Position numbers and translations under genes: made by a program
Shown here: positions 8,498-15,978 of the stretch, one piece after another
Layout: each line of letters opens with the position of its first letter
How positions within the stretch are numbered: the stretch's first letter is position 1
Notes under the pieces: model-generated
What the model was told of the DNA's origin: nothing
Databases searched by the model: none
What the model saw: only the letters and a program-made list of their open reading frames with translations
Assembly (NCBI GenBank): GCA_039028695.1
Contig: JBCCHN010000087.1
Span: 1 to 21,388, forward strand
Length of the DNA stretch: 21,388 nucleotides
Direction of reading: 5' to 3'
DNA from: JANQKX01 sp039028695
Lineage (GTDB): Bacteria; Pseudomonadota; Alphaproteobacteria; Kiloniellales; Kiloniellaceae

Positions 8498-9196
8498 TCA
8501 GTACTGCCGCGGACCGACGGTTTTGCCGATGTTTGCCACCAGGGACTTCACCAACTCCGGATCAATATCCACCAATTGGCGGTGCCTTGTATTGGCGATG
8601 GACTTGCCCGACCACAGCGGTGCCTGTCCGCGCGGCGAGAGCGTGGCGCTTAGCGTGATGTGGCTTTGATTGGCGCGGCCTGGAGGCTCACCGATAGGCA
8701 ACTTAAAGCCAACTGTGAAGTTATTTCCATAACCCCTGTCGCTACTTCCTGAAATATCGACCGGAATACCACTCTGATTGACGGTGACGAGTTGGGTTTC
8801 GAATCGCAGAGAGAGATCGCCGTTGTCATTGACCTCATAGCCCTGCGCCCGCAGGTCCTGGGTCATCAATTCCTTGATCCAGTCGCTCATTTCCGTGTTG
8901 TCTCGCAGCTCGATGGTGATGGAGCTGCCAGGCGGAATCTCGGAATAGGCCGTGGCGATGACCCGAGGCTCCTCACCGATCACGTTGGCTTGCAGGGCAA
9001 CGACCGGCCAAAATATCAGCAAATAGGCCAAAAAAAGCCCGGCGATAGACCAATAGGTGCGGGTAATGGCGCCATCAACCGATCCGGCCCAATGCCAAGG
9101 AAAAGCTGGACGTGACTCCCTCTTTTCTTTTAGGAAAGTCGAATGAGGCTCATTGGACCTGAGAAGCAGTCTGAAGAGGGTGGAAAAAACTGTCAT
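8498..9196 (-). CDS. single-pass membrane protein of unknown function
   Basis: A 232-residue protein I do not recognise. It has a polar, basic N-terminus of about 45 residues, one strong membrane segment around residues 47-70 (SIAGLFLAYLLIFWPVVAL), and a C-terminal domain of about 160 residues that should lie in the periplasm. That domain has a beta-rich look (YSEIPPGSSITIELRD, LSLRFETQLVTV, HITLSATLSPRG) with a helix TEMSDWIKELMTQDLRAQGYEV, loosely like the small lipoprotein-type domains that assemble at the inner face of the envelope. The start is ATG with only a weak ribosome-binding site. It is divergent from the MlaC-like gene and convergent with yghU. The assignment as a real gene rests on its length and coherent membrane topology. 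Confidence 0.75.
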   Translation of the reverse strand: MTVFSTLFRLLLRSNEPHSTFLKEKRESRPAFPWHWAGSVDGAITRTYWSIAGLFLAYLLIFWPVVALQANVIGEEPRVIATAYSEIPPGSSITIELRDNTEMSDWIKELMTQDLRAQGYEVNDNGDLSLRFETQLVTVNQSGIPVDISGSSDRGYGNNFTVGFKLPIGEPPGRANQSHITLSATLSPRGQAPLWSGKSIANTRHRQLVDIDPELVKSLVANIGKTVGPRQY

Positions 9197-9394
9197 TCAA
9201 TCGTTGCCATCATACCATTCGGAGAAAGTGCCTTAGGCTTTGCGAAACCATCTGCGCTAGGCCTTTTTTAACTGACATATCGCATACCCATAAGCGCAAA
9301 GACCCGAATAATCCAGACTAGGAAAACCAAAATCGTTATGGCAACAGAAGGCGAACACTTTAAACTGCGGCCAACCACTCTATTTGGAGAAGCT

Positions 9395-10069
9395 GTGACG
9401 GGTTCCCTCCGAAAGGATAAAGACTTGTTAAACAAATCTTTTTTCTCAAAGTTCTCGCGCCGGCGATTCACCGGATTGGCCGTTACGGCCCTATTTGGAC
9501 TGGTTCTAACCAGCAATCCCGGAATCGCCTGGGCAGATGAAGCTCAAGACGCCAAGGACTTTCTGCAGAATCTAGCCGAGGAGTCGATTGACACTCTGGG
9601 TTCTGAAGCAGGGACCGAGGCCGAGCATAAGGCCGCCTTTAAGACCCTTCTCAACCAAAACTTCGACCTCAAGGCCATTTCCCGCTTTGTCCTGGGCCGC
9701 TATTGGCGCGCCGCCAGCGAAGAGGAACAGCAGGCCTTCACAAGTGTTTTTGAGGATCTTTTGGCAGACCGATTCGTGCCGCTTTTCAAGGGTTCCTCGA
9801 CTTCGGACTTCTCGCTGGGAACGGCCACGTTGCGGGGAGGAGACCGCCCCTACGTCATTGTTGCCTCGAAGGTTAAGCTGGATGGCGGCACCATAGGTAA
9901 TGTTAATTGGCGCATCGTCAATAAAGACGGCAAATTCCTGATCCAAGACGTGATTGCCGAAGGCGCCTCCATGGCCATTACCCTTCGCTCGGAATACAAT
10001 TCCGTGCTTAGGCAAAACAACGGCAGCGTGACCAAATTGGTCGAAGATCTGCGGCGCAAGGTCAAATAA
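9395..10069 (+). CDS. mlaC: MlaC/Ttg2D-family phospholipid-binding periplasmic protein with Tat-type signal
   Basis: An MlaC-family protein (ABC toluene-tolerance Ttg2D fold), the periplasmic phospholipid carrier between MlaA and the MlaFEDB transporter. Family marks are FKTLLNQNFDLKAISRFVLGRYWR, FTSVFEDLLADRFVPLF, the beta segments with VIVASKVKLDGG and NVNWRIVNKDGKFLIQDV, and LRSEYNSVL. A twin-arginine motif (SRRRFTG) precedes a hydrophobic stretch ending in AWA, so export is probably by Tat. The frame runs from an ATG at 9338, but that codon has no ribosome-binding site. The GTG at 9395 (GGAG 5 nt upstream) and the TTG at 9425 (AGGA 7 nt upstream) are better supported. No other mla gene is adjacent. 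A strong hairpin follows the stop. Confidence 0.9.
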   Translation: MTGSLRKDKDLLNKSFFSKFSRRRFTGLAVTALFGLVLTSNPGIAWADEAQDAKDFLQNLAEESIDTLGSEAGTEAEHKAAFKTLLNQNFDLKAISRFVLGRYWRAASEEEQQAFTSVFEDLLADRFVPLFKGSSTSDFSLGTATLRGGDRPYVIVASKVKLDGGTIGNVNWRIVNKDGKFLIQDVIAEGASMAITLRSEYNSVLRQNNGSVTKLVEDLRRKVK

Positions 10070-10121
10070 GCATTCTTGCCGAAGCGCTGGTGTATGGCGT
10101 TCGAGCGGGTATGAAAATCCC

Positions 10122-10159
10122 TAAAAAGAATGGGCCGCGGTTTTGAAAACCGCGGCCCA
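10122..10159 (-). terminator. strong terminator between mlaC and groEL
   Basis: A 14-bp near-perfect inverted repeat (TGGGCCGCGGTTTT with its complement, one central base). Read on the minus strand it is followed by TTCTTTTT, so it is a good intrinsic terminator for groEL. Read on the plus strand it is followed only by ATCATTTT, which makes it a weaker stop for mlaC. Confidence 0.88.
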
Positions 10160-10188
10160 ATCATTTTGGAGTTGGCTGTCGGTCGGCC

Positions 10189-11838
10189 TTACATCATGCC
10201 GCCCATACCGCCCATGCCACCCATACCCGGAGGCGGACCACCGGCCGGTGCCTTGTCTTCCGGCTTGTCGGCGATCATGGCCTCGGTCGTGATCAAGAGG
10301 CTGGCCACCGACGTGGCGTCCTGCAAAGCCGCCCGGACAACCTTGGCCGGATCGATGATGCCGGCTTTCACCAGGTCGCAATAGCGATCATTTTGAGCAT
10401 CGTAGCCGAAGTTGTTGTCTTTTTTCTCCAACACCTTGCCGACCACGACCGACCCTTCCTGACCGGCGTTCTCGGAAATCTGACGCACCGGCGCCTGCAA
10501 GGCCCGGCGGACGATTTCCACCCCGACTCGCTGGTCGTCGTTACCCGGTGTCACCTTGTCGAGGGCTTTGGCCGCCCGCAGCAATGCAACACCGCCGCCG
10601 GCTACAATGCCTTCCTCGACCGCGGCGCGGGTTGCGGAAAGGGCATCATCCACCCGGTCCTTACGCTCCTTCACCTCGATCTCAGTGGCACCGCCGACCC
10701 GGATGACGGCAACACCGCCGGCCAGCTTGGCCAGGCGCTCTTGCAGCTTTTCACGGTCATAGTCGGAGCTGGTTTCCTCGATCTGCTGCTTGATTTGACC
10801 GCAACGGGCCTTGATGTCGCTCTTTTTGGCAGCGCCTTCGACAATGGTGGTTTCTTCCTTGGTGAGGATGACCTTCTTAGCCGTGCCGAGCATATCGAGG
10901 GTGACGCTTTCCAACTTGATGCCCAGATCCTCGGAGATCACTTGGCCGTTGGTCAGAACCGCGATGTCCTCGAGCATGGCCTTACGGCGATCGCCGAAAC
11001 CAGGGGCTTTGACGGCCGCGATTTTCAGGCCGCCGCGCAGCTTGTTCACCACCAGAGTGGCCAGGGCTTCGCCCTCCACATCCTCGGCAATGATTAAGAG
11101 CGGCCGGCTGGACTGCACCACCGCTTCCAAGATCGGCAGCATTGCCTGGAGGTTCGAGAGCTTTTTCTCGTGCACCAGGATGTAGGGGTCTTCCAATACG
11201 GCGGTCATCTTGTCGGAATCGGTTACGAAATACGGAGAGAGATAGCCCCGGTCGAACTGCATGCCTTCGACCACGTCCAACTCGGTCTCCAAGCTCTTGG
11301 CTTCCTCGACCGTGATAACGCCTTCCTTGCCGATCCGCTCCATGGCGTGGGCCAACATGTCCCCCACCTCGGCATCGCCGTTCGCGGAGATCGAAGCCAC
11401 CTGAGCGATTTCCGCATTTGAGGAAAGCCGTTTGGACCGCTTGCTCAGCTCGGCAACCACAGATTCGGTGGCCATTTCCACGCCCCGGCGCAGATCCATG
11501 GGATTCATGCCGGCAGCCACCGCCTTAGCGCCTTCACGTACAATGGCTTGTGCTAGAACCGTCGCCGTCGTGGTGCCGTCACCGGCCACGTCGTTGGTCT
11601 TGGAAGCCACTTCGCGCACCATCTGGGCGCCCATGTTTTCGAACTTGTCGCTCAAGGTGATTTCCTTGGCGACGGTCACACCGTCCTTGGTGATCCGCGG
11701 CGCGCCGAAGGACTTGTCCAGCACCACGTTGCGGCCCTTGGGACCCAGGGTGACGCGGACCGCGTCCGCCAAGGTATCGACGCCGGCAAGCATGCGCGAG
11801 CGGGCATCAGCGGAAAATTTTACGTCTTTTGCAGCCAT
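10189..11838 (-). CDS. groL: 60 kDa chaperonin GroEL
   Basis: A full-length 549-residue GroEL. The equatorial ATP site is intact (TLGPKGRNVVLDKSFGAP, NDVAGDGTTTATVLAQ with the catalytic-type Asp). Apical residues for substrate and GroES contact are present in the LSNLQAMLPILEAV and LIIAEDVEGEAL segments, and AVEEGIVAGGGVALLRA is the usual second half of the nucleotide pocket. The C-terminus ends in the flexible GGM repeat (GGMGGMGGMM). It folds proteins in the cytoplasm inside the GroES-capped cage. It lies 15 bp behind groES in the normal order and shares its CIRCE-controlled promoter. The single strong terminator at 10122-10159 ends the transcript. Confidence 0.99.
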   Translation of the reverse strand: MAAKDVKFSADARSRMLAGVDTLADAVRVTLGPKGRNVVLDKSFGAPRITKDGVTVAKEITLSDKFENMGAQMVREVASKTNDVAGDGTTTATVLAQAIVREGAKAVAAGMNPMDLRRGVEMATESVVAELSKRSKRLSSNAEIAQVASISANGDAEVGDMLAHAMERIGKEGVITVEEAKSLETELDVVEGMQFDRGYLSPYFVTDSDKMTAVLEDPYILVHEKKLSNLQAMLPILEAVVQSSRPLLIIAEDVEGEALATLVVNKLRGGLKIAAVKAPGFGDRRKAMLEDIAVLTNGQVISEDLGIKLESVTLDMLGTAKKVILTKEETTIVEGAAKKSDIKARCGQIKQQIEETSSDYDREKLQERLAKLAGGVAVIRVGGATEIEVKERKDRVDDALSATRAAVEEGIVAGGGVALLRAAKALDKVTPGNDDQRVGVEIVRRALQAPVRQISENAGQEGSVVVGKVLEKKDNNFGYDAQNDRYCDLVKAGIIDPAKVVRAALQDATSVASLLITTEAMIADKPEDKAPAGGPPPGMGGMGGMGGMM

Positions 11839-11853
11839 GATTTTGTCAGTCCC

Positions 11854-12192
11854 TTAAGCAGCTTTTTTGGACTTGGAAGACTTGGAAGACTTGGCAGATT
11901 TGCCGCCTTCCAGAACGCCCATGATGTCGGATTCCTTCATGATCAGGAGATCTTCTCCCGCAATGCGGACCTCGGTTCCCGACCACTTTCCAAAGAGAAC
12001 CCGGTCCCCTTCGGAAACTTCCAAAGCCACCAGATTACCTTTTTCGTCGCGCGATCCGGCACCCACGGCAACAATCTCGCCCTCCATGGGCTTTTCTTTC
12101 GCCGTATCAGGAATGATGATTCCACCTGCGGATTTTTCTTCAGCATCGAGGCGGCGCACCACCACGCGATCATGTAAAGGCCTGAATTTCAT
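11854..12192 (-). CDS. groS: 10 kDa co-chaperonin GroES with an extended Lys/Ser tail
   Basis: A co-chaperonin of 112 residues. The core (about residues 1-95) is typical: start MKFRPLHDRVVVRR, mobile loop with GGIIIPDTAKEKP, roof segment, and end KESDIMGVLEGG. After the core come about 17 extra residues, KSAKSSKSSKSKKAA and flanks, rich in Lys and Ser. E. coli GroES, at 97 residues, ends before this point. The tail is encoded by 9-bp tandem repeats (11870-11905), so it probably arose by slippage. The ATG has a strong AAGGGAAG site. The gene lies directly in front of groEL, behind a CIRCE operator. Confidence 0.98.
   Translation of the reverse strand: MKFRPLHDRVVVRRLDAEEKSAGGIIIPDTAKEKPMEGEIVAVGAGSRDEKGNLVALEVSEGDRVLFGKWSGTEVRIAGEDLLIMKESDIMGVLEGGKSAKSSKSSKSKKAA
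11870..11905. repeat. 9-bp tandem repeat in the groES 3' end
   Basis: On the plus strand GACTTGGAA occurs twice in tandem (11870-11887), then the variants GACTTGGCA and GATTTGCCG. The repeat keeps the reading frame and encodes the SKS-type units of the GroES tail. Confidence 0.85.
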
Positions 12193-12287
12193 TGTAGCTT
12201 CCCTTTTTGCTCGTTTGGATTGCTAGATTGGATCTCCATATTCAGCCCGGCCGCCAAGCAGACCGGACCGAGGACTCAAATAAAATA

Positions 12288-12314
12288 TTAGCACTCACCA
12301 AGGATGAGTGCTAA
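12288..12314 (-). promoter_or_regulatory. CIRCE operator (HrcA binding site)
   Basis: A perfect CIRCE element, TTAGCACTC - 9 nt - GAGTGCTAA, about 95 bp upstream of groES. HrcA binds this element and represses chaperonin transcription until heat shock. hrcA itself is not in the window. Confidence 0.97.
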
Positions 12315-12324
12315 GGCGCTCAGG

Positions 12325-12353
12325 ATGTAGAGCTAAATGATCTGAATTTCAAG
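12325..12353 (-). promoter_or_regulatory. probable RpoH-type promoter of groESL
   Basis: On the minus strand CTTGAAA (12347-12353) is followed after about 16 nt by CTACAT (12325-12330). CTTGAAA is the -35 of sigma-32 promoters, and the downstream block is an acceptable alphaproteobacterial RpoH -10. The same bases also allow a vegetative reading (TTGAAA, 17 nt, TACATC). Its place just upstream of CIRCE suggests combined RpoH and HrcA control. Confidence 0.6.
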
Positions 12354-12442
12354 AAAAATTGGCCCACAGCCGAAAAATGGCCGTCGAGACGAGAAGAATT
12401 TGGCGATTAGCCCCCTCTTTCGGATCAGCCCCTTTCGATGGA

Positions 12443-12868
12443 TCAAGAGGGCTCGCCAATCAGATGCAGAACAATTTCGCGGTCATGGGATCGGCGCCGG
12501 TGCTCAAAAAGATAGATGCCCTGCCAGGTGCCCAGGGCAAGACGGCCATGGCGCACCGGAATGGTGAGGCTTGTTGCCGTTAGGGCTGAGCGAATGTGGG
12601 CCGGCATGTCGTCCGGCCCCTCGCTGCCATGGCGATAGAGATGAGGCTCCTGGGGAGCCAGTCGATTGAAATGATCGATAAGGTCCGATTGCACATCAGG
12701 GTCGGCATTTTCCTGAATGATCAGGGAAGCAGAGGTGTGACGGCAAAACAGAGTCAGGATGCCGATCGCGATCGTTTGTCCCGCAAGCCAGCCCTCCACT
12801 TTGGACGTGATATCAAACAGCCCTTCGCCGCCCGAGCGAATTGTTAGGCTGTCCTGACTTTGCCGCAC
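12443..12868 (-). CDS. yjbQ: YjbQ/UPF0047 family protein
   Basis: A 141-residue YjbQ-family protein. The signature HTSASLIIQENADPDVQSDL is complete, followed by HGSEGPDDMPAHIRSALTATSLTIPV and LALGTWQGIYLFEHR, which carry the conserved His and Glu/Asp residues of the putative metal pocket. E. coli YjbQ shows weak thiamine-phosphate synthase activity. The true role is unsettled. It starts at a GTG with AGGTGG 5 nt upstream, 37 bp behind the large AAA gene, so it is probably the last gene of that minus-strand transcript. The groESL promoter lies downstream of it, and I see no strong terminator between them, so some readthrough into groESL is possible. Confidence 0.93.
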   Translation of the reverse strand: MRQSQDSLTIRSGGEGLFDITSKVEGWLAGQTIAIGILTLFCRHTSASLIIQENADPDVQSDLIDHFNRLAPQEPHLYRHGSEGPDDMPAHIRSALTATSLTIPVRHGRLALGTWQGIYLFEHRRRSHDREIVLHLIGEPS

Positions 12869-12905
12869 CGTGCCACCTGTTCAGGATGTTGCCTGAAAAT
12901 CAAGA

Positions 12906-15047
12906 TTAGGGGTCAAGCTTTTTGGGCGGCTCGATCGCATCCAAAGTCTCCAGCAACTGAGAGGCCGTATTGTCGCCGGCTTCCAGGCCACGGCGATACC
13001 AGGACCGGGCCAGATCGGCGTTGCTCAGGTTGCGGTCCAAACCACGGGCTTCCAGCTCTAAGGGGTCATAAGTTTTGCCCATCGCCGTTTGAGCCCGCGC
13101 GCTGCCAAAGGAAACCGCCTCTTGATAAGCCGTACGGGCCGCACCCAGGTTTTTCAACGCCAAGAACAGGTCACCTTGGTCTAATAGTTGAGATGCGTTA
13201 ACCGGCGCCTCCAACGCCTCAGCGGGTGTGATGGTTTCCGGCAGGCTCTGGGATCCTTTTTCTGCTGTTTCCGGGACGCTTGGAGACAACGGAATGCCTT
13301 CGCTTTGGTCGCCGCCGTTCGTGGGCGAAGTCGTTTGCACCATCGCCGATTCGGTCTCTTCAGAGGGCTCAATTTGGGCGGATTGGGTCTCGCCGGCAAG
13401 GTCCGACGACCCTTCGGCTACTTCCGGGCCTAGCGTTCTATCAGCGTCCTTGTTGGCAATCAAAACTCCGCCACCCAGGGAACGGTCAACCAAGGTTCGC
13501 AGCGACAAGGAAAAGGCCTCTAACTTAGCATCCAGTTCCCCGCCGGCCATATGGGGGGAGGCAAGCCAGCCGCCAGCAACCAAAACGAGAACGACCGCCG
13601 CGGCGACCCCCAGCGGCGCCGCGAAACGGCGGCCTATAGATTTGCGCGAGGAGCCGCGCGGAGACCAGTTTCCATGAGCCGGCTTATGATCCGGCACGCG
13701 CTCCGTCGGTTGGGTGTATTTTTGAGCACTGCGGATTTGGGCTTGCACACCCTGGCCCGCGGCGCTTTCCGACACCGTTGTGCCAAGCGATGCCGTAGGC
13801 CTTTCCGGCGGATCCATAAAGAGATCAGTCTCTGTTAGGCGATCACCGAGTTTCTGCTCTTTTGGTGCGATCTGTCCGGGGCGGCACTCGTCCAACAGTT
13901 CGGGGGGTAATTCCCAGTCCCAACTACCGCCAAGAGCAACCGGAAGGGGTCCCGCGGTCGCCGGCAGCGGCTTCTCTTGGGGGCCGCTTGCAGATGACGG
14001 TTCCATCGATGGCGGTTTTTTTGCCGACGTCTTCTTTGTCTGAAGTTCCTTTGCTGGCGACTCCTCTTTTGCCGGTTCCTTTGTTGGCGGGTCCGCAAGA
14101 TCATCGTTGATAAGGGCCTCGACGGCAGACGCACCACCGGCCCCAAAACGCAGATTTTTCAGCACAGTGTCCGACTTTTCCGAAACCGGCGCCTCATCCA
14201 ACACGGCTTGAACCACATGGCGAAGCGTGACCAGTCCCCGATCTGCTTCGGGGCTCGCGGCCCAGATCAAGAGGACCTTTTGGCAAAGCTCGTTCACGCG
14301 AGAGGCCAGTCCCTCGGTTTCTTCGGCAATCGCCGCCACGGCACTTTTGGAAAATGGAACGGGACCGTCATATCCTGCCGCCTTCAAGCAGAACATTATG
14401 TAGTCTTCAACCTCGGACTCGGACAGGGGCAGTAGATCACATCGAAAGGCCGTATGGTCCTTCACCTCACTTAAAAAATCCCGTTCTTCCGAGTTCACCG
14501 CGAAGACCACGTGAACCAGCCGCCGGCCGTGTTTCTCCCGGGCCGCCAAATCCAAGAGGACACGGTTCACCTCAGGGCGCAGGGATGCGGCTGAATCGAT
14601 GAGCAAAGTTACCGGCCCATTGGCTAATCCGCGCCGAACCATAAAATTGGTCAAGTCGGCGATGGTTGGGCTTTCCTCTCGAGAGGCATGAACGAGAGGG
14701 GTACCTCCGTCATCTGCCTCTGCGCCTGGCGTCGCCCATACGTCCCCCTTTCTTTCAATATCGAAACCGCCAAAAGACTTTTGACAACAGTCGATAAAAT
14801 CCTCCACCGAGAATTTAGGGGATACGGTGATCATAAGCGGCTTGTCCCCGGTACTGGGATCAAGCAACAAACTGTGCAGCAACCAGGTTTTGCCGCTGCC
14901 GGACGGCCCAACAATCAAGGTTGCTCCCGGCCGGTCGCTTAGACGGGCAAAAATCAAATCGGCAGAGGCCTCGCGAAAGCTTGCGGAGCGAAAGAACCCA
15001 TGATCCAACCGCTCTTCGCCCGAGCCTGACGCAGGACTGCTTTCCAC
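12906..15047 (-). CDS. ExeA/GspA-like AAA ATPase with membrane anchor and C-terminal TPR/Sel1-like part
   Basis: About 713 residues from the GTG at 15047. Order: an ExeA-type AAA module (about 40-290) with Walker A GPSGSGKT (about 47-54), a Walker B-like VTLLIDSAASL (about 147-157) and a sensor-2-type GLASRVNELC; a long Pro/Lys/Ser-rich linker (about 318-475); one membrane segment after RR (about 477-497); then an acidic spacer and a C-terminal TPR/Sel1-like stretch (about 618-705, with AARTAYQEAVSFGSARAQ and ARSWYRRGLEAGD) expected in the periplasm. The topology copies GspA/ExeA, which positions secretin assembly, but with a TPR end. The Walker B position that is Glu in ExeA is Ser. The true start may be upstream: LALGLTRHPF, an ExeA-like N-terminus, is in frame before the GTG, which has no ribosome-binding site. 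Confidence 0.85.
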   Translation of the reverse strand: MESSPASGSGEERLDHGFFRSASFREASADLIFARLSDRPGATLIVGPSGSGKTWLLHSLLLDPSTGDKPLMITVSPKFSVEDFIDCCQKSFGGFDIERKGDVWATPGAEADDGGTPLVHASREESPTIADLTNFMVRRGLANGPVTLLIDSAASLRPEVNRVLLDLAAREKHGRRLVHVVFAVNSEERDFLSEVKDHTAFRCDLLPLSESEVEDYIMFCLKAAGYDGPVPFSKSAVAAIAEETEGLASRVNELCQKVLLIWAASPEADRGLVTLRHVVQAVLDEAPVSEKSDTVLKNLRFGAGGASAVEALINDDLADPPTKEPAKEESPAKELQTKKTSAKKPPSMEPSSASGPQEKPLPATAGPLPVALGGSWDWELPPELLDECRPGQIAPKEQKLGDRLTETDLFMDPPERPTASLGTTVSESAAGQGVQAQIRSAQKYTQPTERVPDHKPAHGNWSPRGSSRKSIGRRFAAPLGVAAAVVLVLVAGGWLASPHMAGGELDAKLEAFSLSLRTLVDRSLGGGVLIANKDADRTLGPEVAEGSSDLAGETQSAQIEPSEETESAMVQTTSPTNGGDQSEGIPLSPSVPETAEKGSQSLPETITPAEALEAPVNASQLLDQGDLFLALKNLGAARTAYQEAVSFGSARAQTAMGKTYDPLELEARGLDRNLSNADLARSWYRRGLEAGDNTASQLLETLDAIEPPKKLDP

Positions 15048-15114
15048 GAATGGATGCCGAGTTAGGCCAAGAGCCAGGAGAATTGGATCGGAACCGGTGT
15101 TTGTCAGTCCGGCG

Positions 15115-15957
15115 TCAGTGATAGTGTGTGCTATCTTCGCGGCCTCCGGTCAATTGGCTACGCCATTCCTTCATGACGCGCTCCGCTTTCACTTTGTCGG
15201 TTCTTTCGAAATCGGCCACCAACTGGGCCAGCTCATTGGGGTCCAGGCTTTCCTGCGCGCGCCCCAATTTTCGGCTCATGATATAGACTGAAACGAACTG
15301 GAGTTGTTCCATGCCCAGGGCCCGGCAGGCAACCGCCAGGTTCTGTGCGTCCTGCCCATAGAGAATCTGCAGGGCGGCCGCCGTCGGCAATCCCGCGAGC
15401 TCGGTAAACACCGCCTCGGCCTGAGATAGCTCTCCGCTGCGTAATGACTGAACTAACTGTTGCACCGAGGCCAATCGCTCTTCTTCGCCTTGCAACGCCG
15501 TAGCCGAGGTGGACGACGGCATTACTTGCCCCATGGCCGCATTACTGGGGCTCAGAGGCGCTGGAGAAAGACCCGCTGCCCGCGGAATCACCACCTCGTC
15601 CCGTGCCGAAGTCTCGTCCATGGACCCGGTGGGCGGACGCGCCTGGGTGGCAGCATGATGGGCTGCAATGGGCTCGATCATTCCGGTCCCACCATTGCGG
15701 GGCGGAACTGGAATTTTAGAGGCAATAGCGCGTTGGCTTGAAGTATCTGGGGAAGCCGTCCTTGCCCCCTGCTCTTTATTTTCCTGCTCATTAAGGTTGC
15801 CCTGATCTGCAAGGCTCTTATCACCGTGGACCTGATCTCCTTTACCCTGATCACCATTTACAGGGACGTTGATGACAAATGCCCGGCGGGACTTTTGCCG
15901 ATCCCGAACGATCATTGAGCCAGAGAGACGGGCCGCCTTTTTTTTCGATGTTTCCAT
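15115..15957 (-). CDS. disordered protein with C-terminal DUF2336-like domain, candidate ParA partner
   Basis: 280 residues. Residues 1-32 are very basic (SKKKAARLSG, RDRQKSRRAFVINVP). Residues 35-54 are four five-residue units of the form (G/A)-D-(Q/K)-x-x. The rest up to about 175 is low-complexity Pro/Ser/Ala and surely disordered. The C-terminal 100 residues look helical and folded (LVQSLRSGELSQAEAVFTEL, LQILYGQDAQNLAVACRALG, FVSVYIMSRKLG) and resemble part of DUF2336, a family common in Rhodospirillales; this match is from memory. It lies 21 bp behind the ParA gene and 67 bp before the AAA gene. A basic disordered N-terminus is what ParA-activating partners such as ParB, ParG and McdB carry, so an adaptor role is a reasonable inference, not a demonstrated one. 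Confidence 0.75.
   Translation of the reverse strand: METSKKKAARLSGSMIVRDRQKSRRAFVINVPVNGDQGKGDQVHGDKSLADQGNLNEQENKEQGARTASPDTSSQRAIASKIPVPPRNGGTGMIEPIAAHHAATQARPPTGSMDETSARDEVVIPRAAGLSPAPLSPSNAAMGQVMPSSTSATALQGEEERLASVQQLVQSLRSGELSQAEAVFTELAGLPTAAALQILYGQDAQNLAVACRALGMEQLQFVSVYIMSRKLGRAQESLDPNELAQLVADFERTDKVKAERVMKEWRSQLTGGREDSTHYH
15796..15855 (-). repeat. four degenerate 15-bp units in the adaptor gene
   Basis: The stretch encodes GDQGK, GDQVH, GDKSL and ADQGN in tandem. At DNA level the plus strand shows CCTGATC at 15801, 15831 and 15846, spaced by multiples of 15. The units are in frame and lie in the disordered region. Confidence 0.6.
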
Positions 15958-15978
15958 GTGCTGCTCGAGAGCCTTCTT

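Noticed and set aside
10393..11097. Plus-strand frame of 234 codons
   Set aside because: It is the antisense shadow of groEL.
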